Positions 1 through 10,789 of a stretch of 64,000 bases of DNA are shown here, piece by piece. The notes below the pieces were generated by a model, which searched no databases, was not told the origin of the DNA, and saw only the letters and a program-made list of their open reading frames with translations. The stretch is taken from the NCBI GenBank assembly GCA_034509755.1, contig CM067550.1, positions 9,913,001 through 9,977,000 on the forward strand, written 5' to 3'. The position numbers and the translations under genes are program-made. Numbering within the stretch: the stretch's first letter is position 1; each line of letters begins with the position of its first letter. Origin of the DNA: Anisodus tanguticus. Lineage: Eukaryota; Streptophyta; Magnoliopsida; Solanales; Solanaceae.

Positions 1-215
1 ACCGAGATCAACGATGAAGATGATGAAAACTACAACGAAATCTTAACCGAAGGTAGTGGAAGCGACGTGGATCAATTTGACAAACAAATACCAATTCCAA
101 CCGAAGAACCACATGAAATCATCAAGCAATTAGAAACGATTTTTTTGAGAATGTAATTTTTTTAATTGTAATTTTATTATGTAATTTGTAACTTTTGGAC
201 AACACCACAAAGTAG
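1..215 (+). mobile_element. hAT transposon 3' end (C-terminal transposase fragment)
   Basis: Bases 1-156 read in one open frame to a TAA stop and give an acidic C-terminal tail containing SDVDQFDKQIPIPTEEP. The same tail, with few changes, ends the hAT transposase on the opposite strand at 25.8-26.1 kb, and the A/T-rich sequence after the stop also matches that element to about position 215, after which similarity stops. The rest of the element lies off the left edge. It is a truncated copy of the same BED-zinc-finger/RICESLEEPER-like hAT family. Confidence 0.75.
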
Positions 216-424
216 TTTTTACTGTGCATATGTATAATTCATCCAATAGAGATAGATCTGGGATTTCAAGCCATTGGAGAAAACAATTTCTAAATGCCAA
301 TAAGTTAATATGTATATCTTCTCTATTACAGGAAACTTTCAACTGCAACAAGTTTTATCAAAAGAATGGTGTGGACAGTGTGGGTCAAATTGATGTATAT
401 TAAACTATTTCAAATATCCTATAT

Positions 425-566
425 GACAAATTTATAATCACAAGATTAAAAAATATTTTAGTAGATCACACATCTTTAATTTAAAATCATGGAATTCAAA
501 ATTCTCTCTTTATTTTTTAAACTTCGTGTCTAATCAAACTAAATCACTTAAATTGGACGGAGGGAG
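425..566 (-). mobile_element. Stowaway-like MITE, one end only
   Basis: The segment ends in GGACGGAGGGAG followed by TA, the inverted terminus and target site typical of plant Stowaway (Tc1/mariner) MITEs. The subterminal bases around 521-550 (cttcgtgtctaatcaaac, then aaatcactta) also follow the usual pattern. No matching CTCCCTCCGT end is seen to the left, so the copy is truncated; the left limit is approximate. Confidence 0.6.
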
Positions 567-599
567 TATTATAATTGGTGCTGGAGAAAGAAGGTGAAC

Positions 600-1742
600 C
601 TTTAGGTCGATGAACTTGAGGAGATCAAAAGGGACGTCGTGGAACTTCTCGTAAACCGGTCCGATGACAGTTTTAACAGTGGCTTCTACGGCCTGGACAC
701 CAGGTTTCAACGGGCCGGAGTTTCCTTTTCCGTATTCATACAAAGTTGAGAAGCAAACAATCACATAGATCGCTGCAACTTGAACGAAATCCAGGTATTT
801 GAGTTTCCTCTCATCTTCTGCTACCTTCAATTATAAACAATCAGGTACAAAATTAAAACTTAAAACTTATGAAGACATGAGAAAACGCATCTCCTTTAAG
901 AAACGAACTTACCGTGAAAAAGGAAATTAAAATGATACTCAAGAAAGTCGGGATTTGAAGTTTATGGATTATGTATTCTAATTTTTTAAAGTTATTGAGT
1001 TCTAAATTAATAATTTATACATATTCAATCTGAAAATTAATATGTTAAAGCATTACCTTTGGTCATAATGATTCATGTGGGATATGTACATGTTGCGAAA
1101 ATGGAATTTGACCATAATTTCAAAATCTAACCATGAGGTAAAGATTGTGAAACACCAAATTTGAAGGCAACAGCTCGTTCCTAGACTAACATGGGATAAT
1201 TTAGCACCTCAATAATTAAGAAGAATACGGAGTAATTGAACACCTTAGATCTAAACATATGGAGCATGGACTATATACTTTTCAGTCAATTATTGTGCCT
1301 TCACGTTAAATAATTCATTTGATTTGTAACTGATAAAGTTGTTGCCACAAGATCAAGAAGTCACGCATTCAAGTCGTGTCCTTTTACAGAAATGCAAGGT
1401 AAGAGTGTGTACAATAAATACCCTTCCTATACCCCGCGCATAACGTGAATAATTAGTGCATCAAACTGCTATTTTTTATTGTGCCTTTACGCATTTCGAG
1501 AAAAATCAGTTAGCTCTAGATCCAGAGCGGACAATTGAGAATTAAGAATTGCTATGAATTTGATTCTAATACCATGATACTCCAAGAATTATAAAGGCAT
1601 TAATACTACTATCAATTAGAGGAGAGACCACGAAACTAGAACTACAAATATGTTATGGCAATTGACATTTGGTAGTGAAGAGTAGACGAAGGCATAGTGT
1701 ACTTACTGCATCAGTAGGTGGCCTAACATCGGCCTCGGCCAT
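600..1742 (-). CDS. REF/SRPP-like (rubber elongation factor family) protein, partial gene
   Basis: Two exons are visible. Exon 1 (1742 down to 1707) starts at the first ATG in good context (ccccATGG) and encodes 12 residues, MAEADVRPPTDA, ending at a GTAAGT donor. Exon 2 (824 down to 600) follows an AG acceptor in the same phase and gives 75 residues with family signatures LKYLDFVQVAAIYVIV, SGPLKPGVQ, VKTVIGPVYEKFHDVP and LLKFIDLK. REF/SRPP proteins coat lipid droplets or rubber particles, and non-rubber plants use them in droplet growth and stress tolerance. Known members continue about 120 residues past this point; that part is absent between 1 and 599, where a MITE and a hAT fragment lie. 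Either the last exon is beyond the left edge behind a TE-filled intron, or the gene is truncated. The exon 2 donor (GTTCAC) is weak. A TATA box sits about 100 bp upstream. Confidence 0.72.
1330..1478 (+). repeat. Au-type SINE, degenerate
   Basis: The segment follows the Au SINE layout: a B-box-like stretch (cacgcattcaagtcgtg), then cagaaatgcaaggtaag, a diverged 'gtgtgtacaata' block, 'ccccgcgcata' and 'ttagtgcatcaaactgct' ending in a T run. It lies in intron 1 of the REF/SRPP-like gene, antisense to that gene. Its 5' part (A box) is not clear. Confidence 0.7.
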
Positions 1743-1841
1743 GGGGCAGAAAATAAGAATAAGAGTGATAAAGAAAACTAACCCCTTTTTATGGAATTGT
1801 ACAAAGGAAGCTTCGGAAAGGGAGGCCGTTGACAAGTCCTC

Positions 1842-1849
1842 TTTTATAG
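1842..1849 (-). promoter_or_regulatory. TATA box of the REF/SRPP-like gene
   Basis: The minus strand reads CGCTATAAAAGAGG here, about 100 bp before the start codon at 1742. This would put the transcription start near 1815 and leave a short leader without an upstream ATG. Inferred from motif and spacing only. Confidence 0.55.
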
Positions 1850-3487
1850 CGAAGCTGGCACAAAATCGTGTGCGGAGAACTCGATGAAAACACCTAGGGT
1901 TAAGGTTAATTTTTTGTTAGGAACGCCAGTAAGCTGATGCATATCTTAATTAATTTCACCGGTAATTTTATTTATCATACAAAAGAAATTACCTACTAAT
2001 ATTTTTGTATTTGTGAATTTTTAAACCTGAAACCTCACTATATATGTGAAATTGAACAAAAATGTCATTAAACAATATGTTTATTAGGAAAAAGAGTATT
2101 TTTAAACCAAATTATTAACAACAAACATTTTTTAATCAAACTATTAATGAAGTCGTTTTTATTGCATAATTTAAGAATATTTTTTATCCTTTTCCGCATT
2201 TTATTCACCATTAGACCACAATTTTGGTGGGCGCATATCACTTTTTGAGTAAGCGAGTTATTCTCACGTGATTAGCTAGTGATTCTAATATCTTGACAGA
2301 GTCACGCATATTAACTGATTGTTTTAATTTTTCTTAGTACCAATTAACATAATTATATTTAACAGGGTCGGATTCGGGTACTAACTTTTAGTAAGATTCA
2401 CTTTAGCTTCTCTAGATCTAAAATTGATTCATTTGCCATCGCTTTTCTTCAAGGAGCTAAGATTAAATAAGCAAAACTAGACCTTTACCCTTTTTTATAT
2501 CGTTAACAAGGATGTTTGGATGGTATTGTATTAATATTGTGTTGTTAGATTAAATATAATATTTATTTAAATTTTATTATTTTATATTGTTAAATTGATC
2601 GTTCTGACTGGACTTTAATTAATTCGAATTTGTGTTGCTTATAGATCCTAATATATCCACCACAATCTTAATTGGTGAAGGATGCACAATTCACATTGAA
2701 CACATGAGTTCTGAATTTAAATTTACTAGTAAAAGAGCTTTAGTTCTATCGCTAAGTAAAGGTATTGTCATCGTTGGATTATTAATAAGAATAGTTTAAA
2801 TTGGTAATTGTGTTGGAATTATATGCCAATCTATTTTTTCACCAAATATTTTTTCTTTACCATAAAAATGCGAGTACATAAACATAATAAGTGGAAAAGA
2901 AAGTCGAATGAATCTCAGTTATAATAGGAAGAAAAATCATCTTTTAATTATTCATCTATTTAAGTAATCTCAGCCGCTAATTGCGGCACGCCCACGGTAT
3001 TTTACTACGGTATTCTTTAGTAAAGGTCGTCCGAATAATTCGCTATGTGCTCACCGGGTGGCTGCGTGATTTTTCATGATTATCACGAACTCGGGGGACG
3101 GGCTTTGTTGGGTCCCAATACTTTCAAGTTCGGGGGACGGATTTTTCGCACAAATGTTCTTATTTGGGGATGGTCTTTAATTTTTGCTCCTCAAATTTGT
3201 GATTTTTAGTTTTTGACCTAAATTATGTACAAGCTTTGCAGGAATAACCCAAATAAAGGCACAACTCATCAACAAAAAAGGAGAATAAATGACAAAATTA
3301 CAGACTAGGATCCGCGCATAACTTATAGTGCAAAGGATTGTCTTTTTACTGAAAATAGGCAGAAAGCGATCTATGCCATTGAAAACTCTACATTGCACAC
3401 AGTTTAGGATTTGAAATATAGAACACTAATATAATACATGTAAATTACAGTAAAGAAAAACAAGTGCGTATGACAACTATATGTTTC
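1850..3487. other. Intergenic, A/T-rich; no gene recognised
   Basis: This lies between the REF/SRPP-like promoter and the 3' side of TSPO. I see no coding signature on either strand. A moderately G/C-rich stretch at 2985-3150 repeats 'cgggggacgg' twice and may be an old transposon remnant. The last ~100 bases should include the TSPO 3' UTR. Confidence 0.5.
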
Positions 3488-4090
3488 CTAGTGGAATACA
3501 AGCTTAAGATTTGCTATACTCAATAGCACAGCCCATCCAAGACAAGGTTTAACCAAATCCCCAGCAATAGGATTCACATTTTTAAAAGCCCTAGCACAAG
3601 CAATCAACACACCAAACAAAGCCATACACAAGACCAACCCAACCTTAGTAGCTCCTGCTTTAAACACCACTGGATCCCAAGCCAAACTCAAGCCCAACTG
3701 TCCTAAGTACAAAAACATAGCCATGGGTTGACGATGAAACCCACCTTCAGCCCAAACAAGCCAAGCAGAAAGGCCCATAAGAAAAGCAGAGCCCAAACAA
3801 GCCAAATGCAAAGCCCACAAACTTGGAATCCAAAAAGGCTTCTCCATTGACACGTACTGGTAACTTGACCCAAAAAGAGAGATGTCTAAAAGAGTTAATA
3901 ATAGTGGGATGGATAAAGCGATGCCTAATGACTTGAGGCCTCGTTTGGCTTTTTGTTTTCTTGTTGATTTGTTCATTTTTGTATCGTTGTGGTGATCAGT
4001 TTTTTTGTATTGAATAGGTTCGTTTTGTTGATCATCTTGTTGTTGTTTGGTGGTGGTTCTGTGTTTGAGTTGTTGATGTTGAGAAGCCAT
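3488..4090 (-). CDS. TSPO: TSPO, outer-membrane tryptophan-rich sensory protein homologue (TspO/MBR)
   Basis: An uninterrupted 200-codon frame matches plant TSPO in length and layout (about 190-200 residues, single exon). Residues 1-50 form a hydrophilic, Gln/Lys/Arg-rich plant-type extension. Residues 52-198 form five hydrophobic helices, with the family core KPFWIPSLWALHL (84-96), a Trp/Ala-rich helix LSAWLVWAEGG (108-117) and SLAWDPVVF (135-143). TspO/MBR proteins bind porphyrins and sterol-like ligands. From Arabidopsis, plant TSPO is known as an ABA- and stress-induced ER/Golgi protein that binds haem and helps remove plasma-membrane aquaporins through autophagy; that role is transferred by family. 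The start is the first ATG of the frame. A G-box/ABRE-like CACGTG lies 229 bp upstream. No frameshift or missing core residue is seen. Confidence 0.93.
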   Translation of the reverse strand: MASQHQQLKHRTTTKQQQDDQQNEPIQYKKTDHHNDTKMNKSTRKQKAKRGLKSLGIALSIPLLLTLLDISLFGSSYQYVSMEKPFWIPSLWALHLACLGSAFLMGLSAWLVWAEGGFHRQPMAMFLYLGQLGLSLAWDPVVFKAGATKVGLVLCMALFGVLIACARAFKNVNPIAGDLVKPCLGWAVLLSIANLKLVFH

Positions 4091-4318
4091 GATCCGATAA
4101 TAGCGTTTGTTTTTTTACTAGAAGGAAGTAGACTCGGGAACAACCAAGGGTGTGGAGAACTTTCAGGTGATGGAATGATTTGTATGCAATTTTGTAGTGC
4201 AATTATGAGATTGTTTAATTAAAATAGGTGATAAGTATAAAAGGTAGCATAGCAAGATGAACATTAATTAGGAGGACAGATGGCTGAAAGAAGTGATGAA
4301 GAGTGGAAAGGAGTAGTA

Positions 4319-4324
4319 CACGTG
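4319..4324. promoter_or_regulatory. G-box / ABRE-like CACGTG upstream of TSPO
   Basis: A palindromic CACGTG in the context tacacgtgcc lies 229 bp before the TSPO start codon. ACGT-core elements are bound by bZIP (ABF/AREB) and bHLH factors, which fits the known ABA induction of plant TSPO. One copy only, so function is inferred. Confidence 0.45.
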
Positions 4325-4797
4325 CCAACACTGATAGCAATTTGATTTTTATGATGTCGTTTTTCTATATATAAAAAAAAACACTTGTGGTCAAAGGCAC
4401 GCCATAGCGTACCTATCATGTATTTATCGGCTACGATCAGATGTTGCACGCTGCACCATCCTAATTTCTTTACTTGTGTGAATTAAGATAGAGTGATATG
4501 GGTTTGTTATTTGCCTCCATTATTCACCTATTTATGTTTGAATTGTATGTATATATCCCAAGTGAAGTGAATTTATGGGAGTTTTTTAAAATAAAAAAAT
4601 GTGTTTTTCGAATCAGCTTGAGCGCACCTAATATATTTTTTTTTCTGTTGAGATTTAAATTTGAAATTTCATGGTGCTCAACCCACTTCATTAATTACTA
4701 GGTCACATTCTTGGACTTTGTAGAGTCTAATTGATAAGGTTTTACGCTTTCTCTTCAGATAACTTTGAATAAATGAGCAATTCTAGTCATGTGTTAT
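4325..4797. other. TSPO upstream region; no gene
   Basis: A/T-rich sequence between the G-box and the CACTA-like element. It contains a TATATATAG on the minus strand near 4364-4372 that could be a distal TATA box for TSPO, but the distance to the start is long. No coding signature is present. Confidence 0.35.
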
Positions 4798-5962
4798 CAC
4801 CACTAAAAAACACATAATCGACCTCATGAGGTCGATTTTTGACAAAATCCGATCTCTAAATCGGTCTCAAGCGTAGGTAGGTTAGGGCCGGAGTGGAACT
4901 TTTACCGACCTCATGACATCGCAAAAAATCGACCTTGTGAGGTCAGTATGATTTTACATCGGATTCCTTAATTATTAATTATACCAATCTCATGAGGTCG
5001 TTATTTTTATATTAAAAAAAGTTGATAATTTATTCTTTTATCCAACCTCATGAGGTTATCATATTAATTTTTTTATTTTGTAAAAAAATTATCGACCACA
5101 TGAGGTCGTATATTAATTTTTTCAATACAAAATTATCGACCTCATAATCAGAATAATGTTTTATTTGTTTAGATTTACCGACTTCATGACGTCGCAAATT
5201 TATATGAATATATATTATTTGACATTTTTTATAATTTCTGAAAAATGAAATTCAAATCCAACCTTATGAGGTCGATTTATTGCAATGGCTGAATTTATTT
5301 TGCAGACAATCGATTTCATGAGGTTGGTTTTTTGCAATTTCTGAAAAATAAAATGCAAGAACCGACCTCATGAGGTCGGCTTGTAATTTCTTTTAAAAAA
5401 TATCGATTTAAAATTACACAGTTATAAAATACATCATCTGGGACTTGAATCCCGATCTTGACCATAGTGGAATACATTTCTACACTAGATCAATATTGGT
5501 GCTTGTTTGTTTAAAACTTTGATTTTTTACTTATACTCTTCAAATTTATTTTTACTAAAACACCGACCTCACGAGGTCGGTACTCTTAACTTTTTTTTTT
5601 AATTTAAATAATATCGGCCTCGTGAGGTCGCTATAAACAAAATAATTTATAATTTTTTATTTAGATTATTTTTGGGTAACTAACTTAATTTTTTTTAATT
5701 AGCTTTTCCAACCTCATGAAGTCGATTCTTTTTAAAAAAACTAAGAAATAAAAAGGCAGAGAAAACCGACCTCATGAGGTAGCTTTTTTCCCGAACTCAT
5801 GAGGTCAGTTCTTTAAAAGAAAATTAAAAAATAAAAAGGCGGAGAAAACCGACTTCATGAGGTTGGTTTCTTTTATAAAAGAATTAAAAATAAAATGATG
5901 GACCGACCAAATGATGTCGATTTTTTTCCGACGTCAAAATCTATTTTTTTAGTAGTGTAGTG
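4798..5962. mobile_element. Non-autonomous CACTA (En/Spm)-like element with palindromic internal repeats
   Basis: The left end reads CACCACTAAAAAA and the right end, on the opposite strand, CACTACACTACTAAAAAAA, giving CACTA-type inverted termini. Exact ends are uncertain by a few bases. A clean 3-bp duplication is not visible (tat/tgt in one placement). Between the ends I count about 17-19 copies of an imperfect 14-bp palindrome, consensus GACCTCATGAGGTC, often extended to ACCGAC...GTCGGT, for example at 4811, 5362, 5565 and 5766. CACTA elements carry subterminal repeats that bind their transposase. No open frame for a transposase is present, so the copy depends on a partner. Positions 5440-5500 have a tRNA-like T-arm stretch (gacttgaatccc on the plus strand). 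Confidence 0.7.
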
Positions 5963-7189
5963 TGTTATTTCTGTTTTAGTTAATATATTATTCGATCGAG
6001 TATATTAAACTTTTAATTAATTCAGATATGTGACGTTGATCATTTGAACTAACAAATGTTATATATTTAACGAAATCACTATATATGTAAATTATTTAAA
6101 TAAATAAACTCTGCTGCTACAAACGCTGCTAGAATAGCAACTTTTCCGACTCATGAGAAAGGAAGACTTGTTCGCTATACTTGAAGTAGATGTGTGATGC
6201 CCGTGCATAGAAAGTAGCATGCTTACACTTGACCATCTTCCGCTGTCTTCAATGAGAATGACTTTTCACCATGCTACAAAAGCATTAATATAAAGAATGC
6301 AACTGTTGTCTATAAGCAATCACACAAAAACGCATACGCATTTTCTACTCATACAATGAAGCAATGCTTACGCTAAAAATACGGTTTGCACCCATTTTGA
6401 TTAGTCGTGCCATCAAACTTAAATTTCCATGCCCTCCTCTTACGCGACAAATATATCCTTTTCAGATAAGCAATTCTTAAACTCATGTTCCTCCTTGATA
6501 GTTTGCAAGGTTTTCTGCTGTCACCCTTCCTTTTCTGGTTACATATGTGATTTAGTTCACTGACAAAAACACAGAGGGTGGTCGAAATCAGCGATCTCCT
6601 TGTTTGAGTCCATTTTATCATGGAGCAAAACACATTTCAATCATATTTCTATAACTAAAATTCATTTTTCTGGATCATTTGCTTCCAACTATACAGAATT
6701 TAAAGGGGCAGTTTACATGCTTTTAAATTCTGATTGATATGTACTTACATCCATCATAACTGAAACAACATAATTCTGTTGCCCAAAAACCGACACAGAT
6801 TAAAACTTATAGAATAAAAAATGCAGGTACAAAGCAATACCACATTGTACATCTATTCTTATTTTTACTACTAAAGGTGAGCGACAGCAATGGAATAACA
6901 CTAAAAGTAAAAAGACGGCAACCAGTATTAGTAACTAATTGTACCTTTCATATTACAAAAATAATGATCTAAGCAAAAGGGTTGATTAGATCTTTCAGCT
7001 TGAGCTTCCTCCGCAAGACTGCATCAAACATATCACATAAGTTAGTGAAAGGAGACATGCTCACATGAGAGTGTAAAATCTAATGAACAGAGAAAATTCC
7101 AGATAGCTACAAACGCAGGTGACTGTCTGGCTTATGCAGTGGCGTTGTGTTCAATTCCAGGATAAATGTTGCACATGTGTGTAGGAAAT
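5963..7189. other. Intergenic; no gene firmly recognised
   Basis: Short frames occur, such as 86 codons at 6373-6633 on the minus strand, but none shows a family motif. A possible last exon on the minus strand near 6968-7018 (following tgatgcag, ending in LKDLINPFA and a stop) is too short to name. The region could hold remains of a gene cut by the copia insertion at 7190. Confidence 0.35.
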
Positions 7190-8714
7190 TGTTGGGTAAA
7201 TAGCATATAAGTAAGGCACAACGGAAGTTTAAATTTTTTTATTCTTACTTAACCCAACAATAATTCTGGTATGGCTATACAACAATGGAACTTGTAATAT
7301 AAAACATATACTTACAAGTTGGAAAATCTGGAGTCTTTTTCTACTGTTAGGTGCACACGTGATTGCCCTTCCAATTGCAAGCTCCAAGCTTCAATGTACT
7401 CCTCCTTCGGAAAGCTAGAAAATCCGGCAGAGGTTCGAGAGAGTATTTTATTCTAAGTCTCTAAGGCTTAGAATGTTATTCTGAAAATTGGTGTTGAATA
7501 ATGAAAGTGAATGCCTCTATTTATAGTTGAAAATTAGGTCAAAAACCGGATTAGGGTTTGACCTTGGGTCTGACCCAAAATCGACGCAGAGGCGTCGTGG
7601 CCCTAGGGTATGGGCGTCGCGGCACTCAACGTGCACTTGCACTGTCTCAATTTAATTTCCGTGCATTCTTAATTAAATTCAAAATCCAATTTTGACTTAA
7701 TTAATGTAATCATTATTCATTTAAATGTCTCGATTCCAAATCGAACATTTTAATTACTCTCTCAATACATCCTTAGATCGAAACGGGCAATCGACATAGT
7801 GTGACCCTACAGGCCTTCTCATATTGACATTAATCAAATTAAGGTCTACGCGGAACTCCTAGACGGCGTCGGAAGACGAACTCAATATGTGAAGTACGTT
7901 TACGCGAATCCAGTAAACTTAACCATTATGTGGTAAGATAAATTCCTTTCATTCACGACACACCCGATCAAGCTTAGGATTTGTCAAGTGTCTATCCAAA
8001 TGGCTTAATCATTGTATCTCATCTATAATAGTCGACGACTAGACCATATTCTAAATATGTCTATTGCGTTGGCCAACGACTTAGTCAACCTAATATCACT
8101 GAGAATCGAGTGTTCTCTCGAACATACATTCGAGGAATGGATCCTAATCTTGGCTCAACTACCACCTTCAATCCACATCGTAATGTACCCAATACAGGTC
8201 GTATCTCAACCTACAAGGCATTTGAGCTTAGGACGGGATCAAAGTACATTACTTTGTAGATAAGGCGCGTATTGACCTCAAGTCTAAGGACTTCTATCTC
8301 CCACACACTGATCATATGTTAGACAAGTATAACAAATAATATATCAGCAGGGTATACCAATACTTCCAAAGTATCCATCACGAGTAACCATTACTCATAG
8401 CAGGTGAGGCATACTACATCCTCTAAGGATGTGATGCAGACCACATGTCGACTTATCACACATCATCGATATTCCATTCTCGATGATCATTAGTCGAGGC
8501 TATTTTAAGAGTTACGCTCTATCATAAAATATCTCACTCTATTAGTGACAACGTAAGCTCAATGAATGCACATTAATGAATAATTACAAACAATCAAATA
8601 ATAATTCAATAATTGCAAATGCCAAAATATTAATCTCCATTAATAATAATATGAATGTGTATAAAGTACATTTGTCCTAATACAGATTGTCTCTAGGACA
8701 TAAATATACTTTCA
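7190..8714 (-). repeat. 3' LTR of copia family B (about 1.5 kb)
   Basis: On the plus strand the segment starts TGTTGGGTAAA and ends ACTTTCA. The minus strand has the polypurine tract GGCCAAGTGGGAG just before it at about 8717-8729, as in many copia elements. A TATA box (CTATAAATAG on the minus strand) is at 7518-7526, implying a U3 of about 1.2 kb. The left boundary could also be TGTAGG at 7180; no target duplication can be tested because the 5' LTR is missing. Confidence 0.65.
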
Positions 8715-8857
8715 AACTCCCACTTGGCCTAGAGCCAATCTCCAACATATCTGATGTTCATATTCTCAAAATGACCATTATTCTTGACTAAGCTTAATGG
8801 TTTGTGAATGGGTCAGCTAGATTATCGTCTGTGGGAACATAGTCTAATCTAATCTCT

Positions 8858-9217
8858 TCAGTCTCCACCATCTCCCTGAGTATGTGGTACTTCCTTGGCA
8901 TGTTTGTTTCTGTTAGTTGATCTTGGTTCCTTAGCTTGCGCAATCGCACCAGTGTTGTCGCAATAAACCGTTATTGGACAAGTGGCACTTGGAACAACCC
9001 CTAGTTCCTTCAGGAACTCAGATATCGCGACAACTTCTTTACCAGCTTCCAATCCAGCAATGTACTCAACTTCTGTTGTCGAGTCAGCAGTTGTAGCTTG
9101 TTTGGAACTTTTCCAGCTTACTGCTCCACTATTGAAAATGTATGTGTAACCTGATTGAGATTTGTAGTCATCAACATCTGTATGGAAGCTAGCATCAGTG
9201 TACCCATTACATACCAA
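8858..9217 (-). pseudogene. copia RNase H domain (family B)
   Basis: The frame begins near GYTDASFHTDVDDYKSQSGY, carries SWKSSKQ, the ADSTTEVEY catalytic segment and VYCDNTGAI, and ends in the AKEPRSTNRNKH region. These are the expected copia RNase H motifs in order. The usual 'SxxAEY' Ala is replaced by Val (TEVEY). It follows the RT end directly on the minus strand. Confidence 0.85.
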
Positions 9218-9237
9218 CTTCTCTTGTCCACCATAGA

Positions 9238-10461
9238 CTAAGAAATATTCTTTAGTTTATCTAAGATACTTAAGAATACTCTTGATTGCTTTTCAGTGTT
9301 CTTCCCAAGATTCTGCTGGAACTTGCAAGTCATACTAAGTGCAAAGGCCACATCTGGCCTAGTACAAGTCATGGCATACATGATCAATCCTATAGCCGAA
9401 GCATATGGGATCATTTTCATGCGTTCAAGTTCTATAGAATTAGAAGGACTATCCTTCTTAGATAACTTGATGCCTTGTCCCATAGGTAGACTGCCTTTCT
9501 TGGAATTTTCCATAGAAAAATGTCTAAGCACTTTGTCTATGTAGACTGATTGTGACAGCCCCAACAATCTATTAGGTATATCTCTATAGATCCTAATCCC
9601 CAGAATGTAGCAGGCTTCACCTAAATCCTTCATCATGAAGGTACTGGACAACCACTCTTTTACTGACTGCATGAGAGTCTTATTGTCTCCCATTATTAAT
9701 ATGTCATCTACATATATGATAATGAAGGAAATACTCCCATCTTTGCGTTTACTATAAACACATGGATCCTCTTTTCTTCTGACGAAATCAAATGACTTGA
9801 TAGCCCTGTCAAAGAAAATGTTCCAACTCCTCGAGGCTTGCTTAAGCCCATAAATGGACTTTTGTAGCTTGCATACGACATTTGGTTTGGGCTCAATTGA
9901 AAAACCCTCAAGTTATTTCATATACACTTCCTCAACTAGATTACCATTGAGGAAAGCAGTTTTAATGTCTATCTGCCAAATGTCATAGTCATAATATGCA
10001 GCTACTGCAAGCAAAATCCGAATGGACTTAATCTTAGCAACAAGTGAAAAGGTTTCATCATAATCGACCATAGGCCGTTAATTATAACATTTAGCCACAT
10101 GTCTTGCTTTATAAGTTTGTACCTTGCCAAATGCATCAATCTTCTTCTTGAAGACCCATTTGCATCCTATGGGTCTAACCCCTGTTGGCAAATTAACCAA
10201 GTTCCAAACTTGATTTATGTACATCGAGTCCATCTCAAATTTCATGGCTTCTTGCCATCTCTGCGAATCAATGTCTATCATAGCTTCGATGTAGGTTGTA
10301 GGTTCATCGTCATCAGGAATATCTATTTCATTGTGTGTTTCAACAAGGAGATTAAGTCTTTCAGGTGGACGATGAGTCCTAGTGGTCCTACAGAGTTGAG
10401 TATTCTGCGTTTCAGTATTTGTTGCATTCTGATTATGAGAAGGTATTTGTGTGTTGGACAA
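9238..10461 (-). pseudogene. copia reverse transcriptase (family B), frameshifted
   Basis: The N-terminal part (10461 to 10078) contains WQEAMKFEMDSMYINQVWNL and GCKWVFKKKID; the C-terminal part (9693 to 9238) contains the KDLGEACYILGIRIYRD segment and the TRPDVAF region. The middle, with the palm and the Y-x-DD catalytic site near 9700-9720 (IIYVDDILI in a shifted frame), is split by a stop near 9912 and by frame changes around 9700-10080. RT copies element RNA to DNA in the cytoplasmic particle; this copy cannot produce a full enzyme. Confidence 0.85.
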
Positions 10462-10789
10462 TCCATCACCTTGAGAGTTTTCAGGAATGTCATTTTCATG
10501 TATTTCCTAAATGGGATGATGTACAACCATTGCATCATCTTCCATTGGTTGTGTATGAGAGCCTTGCATTTTTGCACTATCTCTCACAGCACTCCCACTG
10601 GCTGAAGGGCGTACTTCTTCACCAGATAGTCCCACTGAATCCTTGTTTAGGTAATTCAACAAGGGTTCATTTTCTGTGTTATCTTGTGGTTCTTGAATTT
10701 CTTCAAGTTCTATCTCTGTGCAACTATGTTCCTTGTAGACATATTATTCTTCAAGGAAAGTTGTGTTCCTGGAAACAATGACCTTATGT

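Noticed and set aside
1669..1887. 72-codon plus-strand frame
   Set aside because: It is the reverse of the REF/SRPP exon 1 and leader; the minus strand has start, donor and TATA signals.
3989..4222. 77-codon plus-strand frame over the TSPO start
   Set aside because: Shadow of the TSPO N-terminus with no family signature.
5440..5500. tRNA gene inside the CACTA element
   Set aside because: Only a T-arm-like stretch is present; no clear A box or acceptor stem.
6373..6633. 86-codon minus-strand frame
   Set aside because: No recognisable motif, no clear promoter or splice signals, A/T-rich context.
6968..7018. Possible last exon ending LRRKLKLKDLINPFA and stop, after tgatgcag
   Set aside because: Plausible splice acceptor and composition, but only about 16 codons and no other exon could be linked.
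8012..8263. 83-codon frame within the copia LTR
   Set aside because: Lies inside the long LTR of family B; no domain.
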